The position numbers and the translations under genes were made by a program. From NCBI GenBank assembly GCA_027493945.1, contig JAOSJU010000001.1:2232001-2296000 (forward strand): a stretch of DNA of 64,000 bases, written 5' to 3'. Within the stretch, counting starts at the first letter, position 1; the number at the start of each line of letters is the position of its first letter. Shown one piece after another: positions 8,133 to 14,923 of this stretch. Below the pieces are notes generated by a model that made no database searches, was not told the DNA's origin, and saw only the letters and a program-made list of their open reading frames with translations. Origin of the DNA: Burkholderiaceae bacterium (GTDB lineage Bacteria; Pseudomonadota; Gammaproteobacteria; Burkholderiales; Burkholderiaceae_E).

Positions 8133-8585
8133 CTATTTCCGAGCCGCGTCGATTGACACCCATCGCCTAGAGTTCTGATCCAACATCTCCCAGAACTCCC
8201 ACCCGTTCGTGCTCGCTGCCTTACCAGTCGTTCCGACTGCGTTTTTCGCAGCGACGCCCGCAGACGATGGGTTGTCGTATGTCGTTTCGTTGAATCGGAT
8301 GCCGTCCTCGGTGACTTCCGCCTCAAAGAGATGCTTCAAGTACTTTGCGCGGAGCTTCGTTCCGACGAGAAGCTTCTCGCCTCGTGCTGAAGTCCAGTAG
8401 CGCGGAACCGTCGCCGGACGGGAAGTGGCTGCGACAGTCTCAGCGAAGCGCGACGACGGCTTTGCGTGTTCCCAGTGCGCGATGAGGCGCGCTATCACCG
8501 AACTGGCGTCATCGACTAACGGTTCAGCTAGCTGCTGCAGTTTCTCGAAGACATCCTTGCGGATTGGGACAGGGACGGTTTCCAT
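8133..8585 (-). CDS. RAMA-domain protein in integron cassette
   Basis: A 150-residue protein. The start at 8583-8585 is chosen over an upstream in-frame ATG because AAGGAG lies 7 bases before it. The N-terminal half (KDVFEKLQQLAEPLVDDA, VIARLIAHWE) is helical. The C-terminal half, residues about 85-145, looks like a RAMA domain, with LFEAEVTEDGIRFNE, a YDNPSSAGVAAKNAVG stretch and the hallmark NGWEFWEML. RAMA domains occur in restriction, methylation and other DNA-modification contexts and are thought to recognise modified DNA. It is a single-gene cassette. A defence or anti-restriction role is an inference. Confidence 0.7.
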   Translation of the reverse strand: METVPVPIRKDVFEKLQQLAEPLVDDASSVIARLIAHWEHAKPSSRFAETVAATSRPATVPRYWTSARGEKLLVGTKLRAKYLKHLFEAEVTEDGIRFNETTYDNPSSAGVAAKNAVGTTGKAASTNGWEFWEMLDQNSRRWVSIDAARK

Positions 8586-8679
8586 GGGCGCTCCTTGTTT
8601 TGCTGTGAAGCTACTGTACAGCAACTGTGGAGCAACTGCAAGCGGAAGCGCGGGCGTCGCGTCAATCGATGAATGTGCG

Positions 8680-8745
8680 GCCTAACGTCGGCGCTGAGCG
8701 GCGGCGCGCCGCAGGTGCGCTGTCCGCTTGAGCAACCTGTTATGC
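8680..8745 (-). other. attC: attC recombination site (66 bp)
   Basis: It is bounded by GCCTAAC at 8680-8686 and GTTATGC at 8739-8745, with GCTGAGCGG opposite CCGCTTGAGC. It is the shortest attC in the array and contains the brnA stop codon of its cassette. Confidence 0.85.
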
Positions 8746-9054
8746 CGATGCGTCACGGAATGCTCTCAACACCGCATTGATCCGCGTCTGGTACCCCGGT
8801 CCTTGCGCCTTGAACCACTCGATCACGTCCTCGTCCAATCGGAGCGAGATCAAAGTCTTCGAGGGAGCAGGCTTCAAGCCGCGACGAACGATGCCGCGTA
8901 CCACCTTTCCAAGGTCTGCCTCGGGATGCTCCGTCGTCGGCTTTGCCTTGTCCGAAGGATCGAACAGGCGAGACCAATCAGTCTCTGACTTCTTCGAAGT
9001 ACCGCTGCGCTTCACGCCTTGTCGCTTTGCGGAAGGAGATGATGTGGATTTCAT
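8740..9054 (-). CDS. brnA: BrnA-type antitoxin
   Basis: A 104-residue antitoxin taken from MKSTSSPSAKRQ. The conserved part TLISLRLDEDVIEWFKAQ followed by GYQTRINAVLRAFRDA is the BrnA C-terminal ribbon-helix-helix region. The start lies 77 bp inside the end of brnT, a longer overlap than in the other BrnTA cassette. An internal start further downstream cannot be excluded. The basic Ser/Lys-rich N-terminus has no clear fold. The stop lies in the attC core. Confidence 0.85.
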   Translation of the reverse strand: MKSTSSPSAKRQGVKRSGTSKKSETDWSRLFDPSDKAKPTTEHPEADLGKVVRGIVRRGLKPAPSKTLISLRLDEDVIEWFKAQGPGYQTRINAVLRAFRDASA

Positions 9055-9253
9055 GCTCGGTCTCGGTGTGAACAATCGACACCGGCACCCCTGCCAAGAG
9101 TCCCAGCGTGACGAAACGACGCTCACCGTACTCGAACCGATCGTCTTCGAACGTGAAGGTCAGTCCCTCGAAGACGCTCTCGGCATCGACGAAGTCCAAG
9201 CCATGCTCGCGCACGTTACTCGCACGCTTCGGTTCGTGCCAGGTGAACTCCAT
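8978..9253 (-). CDS. brnT: BrnT-type ribonuclease toxin
   Basis: A 91-residue protein opening MEFTWHEPKRASNVREHGLD, with the F-x-W-x-x-x-K-x-x-x-N pattern of BrnT. The later RRFVTLGLLAGVPVSIVHTE and IHIISFRKATRREAQRYFEE match the toxin's beta-sheet core and C-terminal helix. It is predicted to cleave RNA and to be neutralised by the overlapping brnA product. It differs strongly from the BrnT at 5914, so the two cassettes were acquired independently rather than duplicated. Confidence 0.9.
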   Translation of the reverse strand: MEFTWHEPKRASNVREHGLDFVDAESVFEGLTFTFEDDRFEYGERRFVTLGLLAGVPVSIVHTETEHEIHIISFRKATRREAQRYFEEVRD

Positions 9254-9306
9254 CTCGCATTGTAGCTACATTCTGTAGCTCGCACAAGAGGCTGCCAACT
9301 TCAGCG

Positions 9307-9420
9307 GCATAACGTTCGAGGTAAGCGGCCGCCAATGGCTTGGGCCGGCGGAACCACAATGACCACTGGTGGTGTAGCCGGCCCAAGCCGTTGACGGTCC
9401 GCTTGACCGAGGGGTTAGAC
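9307..9420 (-). other. attC: attC recombination site (114 bp), HigBA type
   Basis: It is bounded by GCATAAC at 9307-9313 and GTTAGAC at 9414-9420. The interior is the same as in the copies at 6242 and 10823; only the left core, which comes from recombination with the next cassette, differs. Confidence 0.9.
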
Positions 9421-9720
9421 CGCACTTTTCACCCCAGCTGGGGTGGCGTGGAGCTTCAGACCCAGAGCCGATACAACCTTCATGATGGTTGCGAACTCGG
9501 GATTGCCGGCCGGTGAAAGGGCTTTGTACAAGCTTTCCCGACCAAGGCCGGCCTCGCGCGCGACCTGAGTCATGCCCTTCGCACGTGCAATGTCGCCAAG
9601 TGCCGCGGCAACCAGGGCCGGATCGCCGTCTTCGAGGGCGGCATCCAGGTAGGCAGCCATGGCTGCCTCGGTGTCGAGGTGTTCTGCGGGATCCCACGTC
9701 GTAGTGACGGTCTTGGGCAT
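9415..9720 (-). CDS. higA: HigA-like antitoxin, second copy
   Basis: A 101-residue protein starting MPKTVTTTWDPAEHL. An N-terminal toxin-binding region is followed by an Xre-type HTH (LGDIARAKGMTQVAREAGL, then GRESLYKALSP). It belongs to the putative addiction-module antidote family. It differs from the copy at 10931 at only a few N-terminal codons (TTW for TPW, EAAMAAYLDAA for EEDMAAYLEAA). The gene follows its toxin by 10 bp, the HigB-before-HigA order. Its stop codon lies in the attC core. Confidence 0.9.
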   Translation of the reverse strand: MPKTVTTTWDPAEHLDTEAAMAAYLDAALEDGDPALVAAALGDIARAKGMTQVAREAGLGRESLYKALSPAGNPEFATIMKVVSALGLKLHATPAGVKSAV

Positions 9721-9730
9721 GTCTGAACTC

Positions 9731-10021
9731 CTATAGGTCGCGCGCCAGTTCCCTGGCGACCCGTATGTCCCGATCCTGCGTGGACTTGTCCCCACCGGCG
9801 AGCAGGACCACGAGCAGCTCGCCTTTCTGTAAGAAGTACACGCGGTAGCCAGGACCGTACGGGACTCGAAGCTCGGAGACACCTTCCCCGACTGGCTTGA
9901 CGTCGCCAGCGTTGCCAATGGAGAGGCGACGGATGCGGATGTCGATGCGCGTCTTGGCTTGCCGATCTCTGAGGCCAGCGAACCACGCGGCGTAGACGGC
10001 CGTCTGGCGGACTTCGATCAT
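9731..10021 (-). CDS. higB: HigB/RelE-superfamily toxin, second copy
   Basis: A 96-residue protein identical in sequence to the toxin at 11247. It begins MIEVRQTAVYAAWFAGLRDR and contains VPYGPGYRVYFLQKGELLVV and DKSTQDRDIRVARELARDL, the Gp49-like HigB signature. Family members are ribosome-dependent mRNA interferases. The operator-like repeat lies 10 bp upstream. The cassette is intact and encodes both partners. Confidence 0.9.
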   Translation of the reverse strand: MIEVRQTAVYAAWFAGLRDRQAKTRIDIRIRRLSIGNAGDVKPVGEGVSELRVPYGPGYRVYFLQKGELLVVLLAGGDKSTQDRDIRVARELARDL

Positions 10022-10030
10022 GCGCGCACT

Positions 10031-10046
10031 GTATCACATAGGATAC
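10031..10046 (-). promoter_or_regulatory. HigBA operator/promoter candidate
   Basis: The same GTATC-N6-GATAC repeat as at 6967 and 11547, 10 bp upstream of the second toxin gene. Confidence 0.5.
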
Positions 10047-10074
10047 GGGCGAAGCAAGACGGGCATTTGGTGCG

Positions 10075-10146
10075 GTCTAACGTTTGAGGTAACCGGCGCG
10101 CGCCGGCCGTAGGCTGGGGCGTGTCCGGTTCAGCGAAGGGTTATAC
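10075..10146 (-). other. attC: attC recombination site (72 bp)
   Basis: It is bounded by GTCTAAC at 10075-10081 and GTTATAC at 10140-10146, with AACCGG / CCGGTT arms inside. It closes the BrnT-like toxin-antitoxin cassette. Confidence 0.85.
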
Positions 10147-10497
10147 GTCGACCTTGCCCGCGCGGCGAGTCGCTGCCCTCTTTTGTTTCGGCCCTGCTGG
10201 CGAACGCTTGCCCCCTCGCTCAGAAAGCCGACCCGCAACATACTTGTGCAGAATGCTCGCGATGAGCGTCTGATAGGGCATGCCCTCTTCGAGCGCCTTG
10301 ACCTGGATGTCCTGTAGGTCACCGGACGACAAGCGGATGTTCACCCGTTTGTCCTTGATCGCAGTCGCACGTGCAGCCGCTTTGAACCTGGACAGCTCAG
10401 CCTTCGTCGCAACCGACTTCAACGCACCTTTCTCGAACGCAGATAGCAGTTCGGACTCGTAGGCGTCAATCCTCGGCATCTTGCTCACCCCTGCCAA
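10141..10497 (-). CDS. antitoxin of BrnT-like toxin, CopG/BrnA type
   Basis: A 118-residue protein; MPRIDAYESEL at 10479 is an alternative start. The segment KRVNIRLSSGDLQDIQVKAL followed by GMPYQTLIASILHKYVAGRL is a typical ribbon-helix-helix antitoxin core of the kind paired with BrnT-like toxins. The C-terminus is a basic tail (KRSPAGPKQKRAATRRAG). The start overlaps the toxin gene by 32 bp, so the pair is translationally coupled. The stop falls in the attC core site. Confidence 0.8.
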   Translation of the reverse strand: MAGVSKMPRIDAYESELLSAFEKGALKSVATKAELSRFKAAARATAIKDKRVNIRLSSGDLQDIQVKALEEGMPYQTLIASILHKYVAGRLSERGGKRSPAGPKQKRAATRRAGKVDV

Positions 10498-10759
10498 GAT
10501 AGTCTCGTGTGGCCTTGCGGCTCGGAATCACCGTCTTGAGGAAAAAATGATCCTTTTCCTCGACGAACGGCACCAGATACACATATCCGTCGCTGGCCAC
10601 TACGAGAACGCGCTGCCCAGGGTATCGAGCGGGGTTCGGGTGCGTCAGAATGTCCAACAAGCCATCTGCTTCGACCGCGACCACCACCGACTCGAAAGAA
10701 ACGCCACGTTCGAGCTTAAGCTGCTCGTTCTTCTCTGGGCTCCAGCGGAACGGCTTCAT
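10466..10759 (-). CDS. BrnT-like toxin
   Basis: A 97-residue protein starting MKPFRWSPEKNEQLKLERGV, a BrnT-like opening, with FESVVVAVEADGLLDIL, RYPGQRVLVVASDGYVYLVP and FFLKTVIPSRKATRDYLG. This group of small toxins resembles BrnT in fold and in order (toxin first) but is more divergent than the two BrnT proteins in this array. RNA cleavage is expected from the family and was not shown for this sequence. Cassette 2 counted from attI. Confidence 0.75.
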   Translation of the reverse strand: MKPFRWSPEKNEQLKLERGVSFESVVVAVEADGLLDILTHPNPARYPGQRVLVVASDGYVYLVPFVEEKDHFFLKTVIPSRKATRDYLGRGEQDAED

Positions 10760-10822
10760 CTTGACAGTCTAACGCAGCGTGTGCCGTTTGTCATCGCAAG
10801 CACCGGGCTCTACCCCCCGGGC

Positions 10823-10936
10823 GTATAACGTTCGAGGTAAGCGGCCGCCAATGGCTTGGGCCGGCGGAACCACAATGACCACTGGTGGTGTAGCCGGCCC
10901 AAGCCGTTGACGGTCCGCTTGACCGAGGGGTTAGAC
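10823..10936 (-). other. attC: attC recombination site (114 bp), HigBA type
   Basis: It is bounded by GTATAAC at 10823-10829 and GTTAGAC at 10930-10936. It carries the same 13-bp perfect inverted repeat as the attC sites at 6242 and 9307. Confidence 0.9.
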
Positions 10937-11236
10937 CGCACTTTTCACCCCAGCCGGGGTGGCGTGGAGCTTCAGACCCAGAGCCGATACAACCTTCATG
11001 ATGGTTGCGAACTCGGGATTGCCGGCCGGTGAAAGGGCTTTGTACAAGCTTTCCCGACCAAGGCCGGCCTCGCGCGCGACCTGAGTCATGCCCTTCGCAC
11101 GTGCAATGTCGCCAAGTGCCGCGGCAACCAGGGCCGGATCGCCGTCTTCGAGGGCGGCTTCCAGGTAGGCAGCCATGTCTTCCTCGGTGTCGAGGTGTTC
11201 TGCGGGATCCCACGGCGTAGTGACGGTCTTGGGCAT
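10931..11236 (-). CDS. higA: HigA-like antitoxin, first copy
   Basis: A 101-residue antidote protein beginning MPKTVTTPWDPAEHL. Residues about 44-75 form an Xre-type HTH (DIARAKGMTQVAREAGLG). The C-terminus IMKVVSALGLKLHATPAG matches the family of HigA-like antidote proteins. It follows its toxin by 10 bp. As the first cassette behind attI it is the one best placed for transcription from an integron promoter, besides its own operator-linked promoter. Confidence 0.9.
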   Translation of the reverse strand: MPKTVTTPWDPAEHLDTEEDMAAYLEAALEDGDPALVAAALGDIARAKGMTQVAREAGLGRESLYKALSPAGNPEFATIMKVVSALGLKLHATPAGVKSAV

Positions 11237-11246
11237 GTCTGAACTC

Positions 11247-11537
11247 CTATAGGTCGCGCGCCAGTTCCCTGGCGACCCGTATGTCCCGATCCTGCGTGGA
11301 CTTGTCCCCACCGGCGAGCAGGACCACGAGCAGCTCGCCTTTCTGTAAGAAGTACACGCGGTAGCCAGGACCGTACGGGACTCGAAGCTCGGAGACACCT
11401 TCCCCGACTGGCTTGACGTCGCCAGCGTTGCCAATGGAGAGGCGACGGATGCGGATGTCGATGCGCGTCTTGGCTTGCCGATCTCTGAGGCCAGCGAACC
11501 ACGCGGCGTAGACGGCCGTCTGGCGGACTTCGATCAT
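11247..11537 (-). CDS. higB: HigB/RelE-superfamily toxin, first copy
   Basis: A 96-residue toxin identical to the one at 9731. The core VPYGPGYRVYFLQKGELLVV and the ending DKSTQDRDIRVARELARDL define the Gp49-like HigB group, expected to inhibit translation by mRNA cleavage. The gene lies about 60 bp from the attI junction, preceded by the 16-bp operator candidate. Confidence 0.9.
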   Translation of the reverse strand: MIEVRQTAVYAAWFAGLRDRQAKTRIDIRIRRLSIGNAGDVKPVGEGVSELRVPYGPGYRVYFLQKGELLVVLLAGGDKSTQDRDIRVARELARDL

Positions 11538-11546
11538 GCGCGCACT

Positions 11547-11562
11547 GTATCACATAGGATAC
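11547..11562 (-). promoter_or_regulatory. HigBA operator/promoter candidate
   Basis: GTATC-N6-GATAC, 10 bp upstream of the first toxin gene and present at the same place in all three HigBA cassettes. Confidence 0.5.
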
Positions 11563-11590
11563 GGGCGAAGCAAGACGGGCGTTTGGTGCG

Positions 11591-11979
11591 GTCTAACGTG
11601 TTTTGGTTTGCAGCGCGCAGCCGGATAAATCTGGACCCACCGGCGTAACCCGTCCACACCCGCGCCGGTATGCGCTTGTCGCGACAGGTCTTTTCTCCAC
11701 CACCACCCCTCCGCGTCAGACGTAACGCCAGGGCAATCTCGGCTCCGTAGCGCTACCGGCGCTCCCCGATTCCGCGCCCCTCGTTTGCGGGCCGAAATAA
11801 TCCAGGGCCCCGCCGGATAACCTGGACACCCACCCCCGTGCGACGCGCGGCGATCGCGGCCGCCGGGGACTTTCGGCTTTCGAATCGACCTATAAACGGC
11901 CAGCAAAGGACGCAAGCCAGCCCGGATTTAATCCATTTTGCATAGTTCTTCGGCATGTGACCAGTAGTACCGCCCGACG
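11591..11979 (-). other. attI: attI-like junction and intI leader region
   Basis: GTCTAAC at 11591-11597 marks the junction between the first cassette and the platform; the flank beyond it is unrelated to attC, as expected for attI. The next about 380 bp carry no convincing gene. A near-direct repeat, GCCGGATAAATCTGGACC at 11620 and GCCGGATAACCTGGACAC at 11812, may be integrase-binding repeats or the trace of another element. Promoters for intI and the cassettes are expected here. I saw no clear -35/-10 pair and no proper LexA box. Confidence 0.65.
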
Positions 11980-13173
11980 ATGCGCGAAGGCCGGATGCTG
12001 TGTAGATATATGGACACCATGCGCCCCATTGCCTGCAGTCCACCGACTTCGTCCCCACCTTCCTCGGGCAGCGGTCCGGGATCCCGCGGGCTGTTCGCCC
12101 GTCTGCGCGAGCGCATCCGCTACCTGCACTACAGCCTTCGCACCGAACAGGCGTACGTCCACTGGGCTCGGGCCTTCGTCAGGTATCACGGCATGCGCCA
12201 CCCGCGCGACCTCGGGCAGGGCGAGGTCGAGCGATTCCTCGCCCACCTCGCCAACGAACGGCACGTTTCGGTCTCGACTCACAAGCAGGCCTTGTGCGCG
12301 CTGCTATTTCTCTATCGGGAAGTTCTGGGCCAGGAGCTGCCCTGGATGCAGGAGTTGGGTCGTCCGAAGTCCAGGGTACGTGTACCCACGGTACTGTCGC
12401 GCGAGGAGGTCGCGCGCCTGTTGGCCGCGATCGACGGCGCCCATGGAGTGATCGCGCGCACCCTGTACGGCACGGGCATGCGCCTGCTCGAATGCCTTCG
12501 GCTACGGACCAAGGACGTCGACTTCGACCGATCGGTGATCGTGGTTCGCGAGGGAAAGGGTGGCAAGGATCGCGTGGTGATGCTGCCCGAAGCGTTGCGC
12601 GCATCGTTGAAGCTGCAACTCGCCGATGCCCGGAAGCTCTGGGAGCGCGACCGCATCGCGGGAGCGCCCGGCGTGGATCTGCCCGGCGCGCTCGCGATCA
12701 AGTATCCGCGCGCGCCCGAGTCATGGAACTGGTTCTGGGTATGGCCGGCCGCCGCGCCGTCGACGGATCCGCGAAGCCGGATTCGCCGTCGTCACCATCT
12801 GTATCCGGAGACGATCGGCCGCGCGATCGCGCGCGCCGCAGGTGCTGCAGACATCGGCAAGCGTGTGACCGCGCATACGCTTCGCCACTCGTTCGCGACG
12901 CACCTGCTGGAATCCGGCGTCGATATCCGGCGGGTGCAGGAGCTGCTCGGGCACAGCGACGTCAGCACGACGATGATCTACACGCACGTGCTCGAGTCCG
13001 GTGCGGCGGGCACGCCCAGTCCGCTCGACGGGTTGGTTCTCGGCGCGGCATCGCACGCGGCCGAGACCGACGCCCCCGCGGGCGCCGATTCGGCTCGCCG
13101 TCAGCCGCCCCCGATCCCCGCCCGCACCACCGCCGACCGATCCCACAGGTTCGGCACCACCTCCGACGAATAG
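11980..13173 (+). CDS. intI: integron integrase IntI
   Basis: A tyrosine recombinase of 397 residues that inserts and excises cassettes at attI and attC. Catalytic residues counted from the first ATG are Arg168 ([10 protein letters not shown]), His299 and Arg302 ([13 protein letters not shown]), His325 (ELLGHSDV) and Tyr334 (TMIYTHVL). The additional integron-specific segment [20 protein letters not shown] is present, which separates IntI from XerC/D. ATG at 11995 has AAGG just upstream and may be the real start. The roughly 50-residue tail after SPLDGL is unusual; IntI proteins normally end near there. The tail overlaps the convergent dioxygenase gene by 73 bp. Confidence 0.93.
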   Translation: MREGRMLCRYMDTMRPIACSPPTSSPPSSGSGPGSRGLFARLRERIRYLHYSLRTEQAYVHWARAFVRYHGMRHPRDLGQGEVERFLAHLANERHVSVSTHKQALCALLFLYREVLGQELPWMQELGRPKSRVRVPTVLSREEVARLLAAIDGAHGVIARTLYGTGMRLLECLRLRTKDVDFDRSVIVVREGKGGKDRVVMLPEALRASLKLQLADARKLWERDRIAGAPGVDLPGALAIKYPRAPESWNWFWVWPAAAPSTDPRSRIRRRHHLYPETIGRAIARAAGAADIGKRVTAHTLRHSFATHLLESGVDIRRVQELLGHSDVSTTMIYTHVLESGAAGTPSPLDGLVLGAASHAAETDAPAGADSARRQPPPIPARTTADRSHRFGTTSDE

Positions 13174-13727
13174 CCCGACACGAAGTCCTTCGCCTCGCCT
13201 GTCTGCGGATCGAACACGTGCCGCCGCACCGCCCCGATGTTGCCGCCGTAGACATGAATGCTGATCGACGGCTCGTCGGCCAGCGCGTTGGCCACGACGT
13301 GGACGTCGCCGATCGTCGGCGACACCGCGTCGACCTCGCCGGGCTGCAGGATCTCCTCGCCGCCGTGCGCCACGAGGCGGCCGTCGTCGGCACGCCGGTA
13401 GCGCTGGCAGCGCTCGGCGCCGCGCAGCATGCCGATCAGTCCCCAGACCGTGTGGTCGTGGATCGGCGTGTGCTGGCCCGGTCCCCAGACGAAGCTCATC
13501 ACCGAGAACCGTTCGAGCGGGTCGGCGTGCAGCAGGAACTGCCGGTAGAACTGCGGGTCGGGGCGGGTGAACGGTTCGGGCAGCCAGTCGTCGCGCGCGA
13601 CCAGTTGCGCGAGCAGGCGCCGGCCCTCGACGATCAGTGTCGCCTCGTCGGCACTGGTTTCGACGAGCCGCGTCATTGCGACGACGAAGTCGCGCAGCGG
13701 CGCGATCGGGTCCTGGGGTGCACTCAT
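13101..13727 (-). CDS. cysteine dioxygenase-family thiol dioxygenase
   Basis: A 208-residue cupin. [20 protein letters not shown] supplies the metal ligands His-x-His and DVHVVAN the third His. The family oxidises thiols (cysteine or 3-mercaptopropionate) to sulfinates with Fe(II) and O2. I cannot separate Cdo from 3-mercaptopropionate dioxygenase by eye. The start overlaps the end of the CoA-transferase gene by 4 bp (ATGA), so it is the last gene of a four-gene leftward operon. Its 3' end overlaps the intI tail. A thiol substrate would fit the Cys-containing reductase-like gene in the same operon. Confidence 0.8.
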   Translation of the reverse strand: MSAPQDPIAPLRDFVVAMTRLVETSADEATLIVEGRRLLAQLVARDDWLPEPFTRPDPQFYRQFLLHADPLERFSVMSFVWGPGQHTPIHDHTVWGLIGMLRGAERCQRYRRADDGRLVAHGGEEILQPGEVDAVSPTIGDVHVVANALADEPSISIHVYGGNIGAVRRHVFDPQTGEAKDFVSGYSSEVVPNLWDRSAVVRAGIGGG

Positions 13728-14923
13728 CGGTCGTCCTCCTCGATGTGGGCCCGTTTGCCGGCGGCGCCCGCGACCTGCCGCGCGCGCTCGCGCAACTCGC
13801 GATCGTGCTCGCCGAGTGCCGGCGCGCGCGTGTCCACCGGCACTGCGGCGCCGTCGATGCGCACCGGGCAGACCACGGTGCGCGTGTCGGTGCCGCCCGG
13901 CATCGTCATCGGCTGCACGAGAGCGAGGTGCTGCGCCTGCGGGTCGGCCAGCGCCTCGGCGTAGCCGTTGATCGGCGCGCCCGGTACGCCGGCCTTCGCG
14001 AAGCGCGCCAGCCAGTCGGCGGCATCCGCGTCGGCGAAGCGCGCCTCGAGCAGGTCCTTCAATTCGGCCTGGTGCACTGCGCGCAGCGTCGTCGACGCGA
14101 ATCGCTCGTCGGCGAGCAGCTCGGGCATAGCCACCACCTCGCACACCGCGCGCCACAGGCGGTCGTTGCCGGCGGCGATCGCGAACCAGCCGTCGCGCGC
14201 GCGGTAGGGCTGGTAGGGTGCGTTGCGCGGATGCGCGGAACCCAGCTTGCGCGGATTGCGGCCGGTGCCGAAGTACTCGCTCGTCTGCAGCGCGGCGATC
14301 GCCAGCGTGGTCGCGAACATCGGCACGTCGAGCTGGCCGCCGGGGCCGCCGGCGCGCACGCGCGCGATCATGGCGGCGATCGAGAACGCGCCGTACAGGC
14401 CCGCGGTGAAGTCGGCCAGCGGCACGCCACACTTCACCGGCGCCCCATCGGGCTCGCCGGTCACGCTCATCACGCCGGCGGCGGCCTGGATCGTGAGGTC
14501 GAAGCCGCCCTCGCCCGCGCGCGGGCCGCTCTGGCCGTAGGCCGAGATCGAGCAATAGACGAGGCCCGGCTTGCGCGGGCCGAACCAGTCCCAGCCCAGG
14601 CCCAGCCGCTGCATCACGCCCGGCCGGTTGTTCTCGACCAGCACGTCGGCGTCGAGCACCAGCGCGCGGGCCACGTCGCGGTCGGCGGGGTCCTTCAGGT
14701 CGAGCACCAGCGAGCGCTTGCCGCGATTGAGCGACGCGAAGTTCTCGGAGAAGCCGTTGCGGATCGGCGGCCACTGGCGCAGCCCGTCGCCGTCGCGCGG
14801 CTCGACCTTGATCACTTCGGCGCCGAAGTCGGCCAGCAGCATTCCGCAGAACGGGCCGGCGGCGACCTGGCAGAACTCGACCGCGCGCACGCCGGCCAGC
14901 GGCAGCGATTCGCGGGCGTTCAT
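13724..14923 (-). CDS. CaiB/BaiF-type (family III) CoA-transferase
   Basis: A 399-residue cytosolic protein with the family III opening LPLAGVRAVEFCQVAAGPFC. Other landmarks are GAEVIKVEPRDGDGLRQWPP, NRGKRSLVLDLKDP, VLVENNRPGVMQRLGL with the region around the catalytic acid, and FDLTIQAAAGVMSVTGEPDG. These enzymes move CoA between organic acids. The gene is coupled by 4-bp overlaps to the reductase-like gene before it and the dioxygenase after it. This suggests that a carboxylic thiol or sulfinate is activated as a CoA thioester. The exact substrate is unknown. Confidence 0.88.
   Translation of the reverse strand: MNARESLPLAGVRAVEFCQVAAGPFCGMLLADFGAEVIKVEPRDGDGLRQWPPIRNGFSENFASLNRGKRSLVLDLKDPADRDVARALVLDADVLVENNRPGVMQRLGLGWDWFGPRKPGLVYCSISAYGQSGPRAGEGGFDLTIQAAAGVMSVTGEPDGAPVKCGVPLADFTAGLYGAFSIAAMIARVRAGGPGGQLDVPMFATTLAIAALQTSEYFGTGRNPRKLGSAHPRNAPYQPYRARDGWFAIAAGNDRLWRAVCEVVAMPELLADERFASTTLRAVHQAELKDLLEARFADADAADWLARFAKAGVPGAPINGYAEALADPQAQHLALVQPMTMPGGTDTRTVVCPVRIDGAAVPVDTRAPALGEHDRELRERARQVAGAAGKRAHIEEDDR

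Larger units (their letters stand above)
4334..13173 (-). mobile_element. Chromosomal integron: intI, attI and nine cassettes
   Basis: An integron integrase reads rightward from 11980 and the cassettes read leftward from 11596, the standard opposed layout. Eight attC sites of 66-126 bp separate nine cassettes; each is bounded by RYYYAAC and GTTRRRY core sites and contains inverted repeats. Cassette order from attI is HigBA, BrnT-like TA, HigBA, BrnTA, RAMA protein, DVLGF protein, HigBA with broken antitoxin, BrnTA, and hypothetical plus exonuclease. The distal end is destroyed by IS21/IS66, so the array may once have been longer. All cassettes face away from intI. Confidence 0.9.

Noticed and set aside
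6242-11596. HigBA repeats interpreted as an insertion sequence
   Set aside because: No transposase or terminal inverted repeats; the repeated unit is bounded by attC core sites and begins and ends as an integron cassette.
11995-12020. LexA-box-like CTGTGTAGATATATGG near the intI start
   Set aside because: The second half is ATGG rather than ACAG at the required spacing, so it does not meet the CTGT-N8-ACAG consensus.
12294-13964. 556-codon + strand frame overlapping intI
   Set aside because: It is a shifted reading of intI and of the antisense of the dioxygenase gene, with no recognisable domain.
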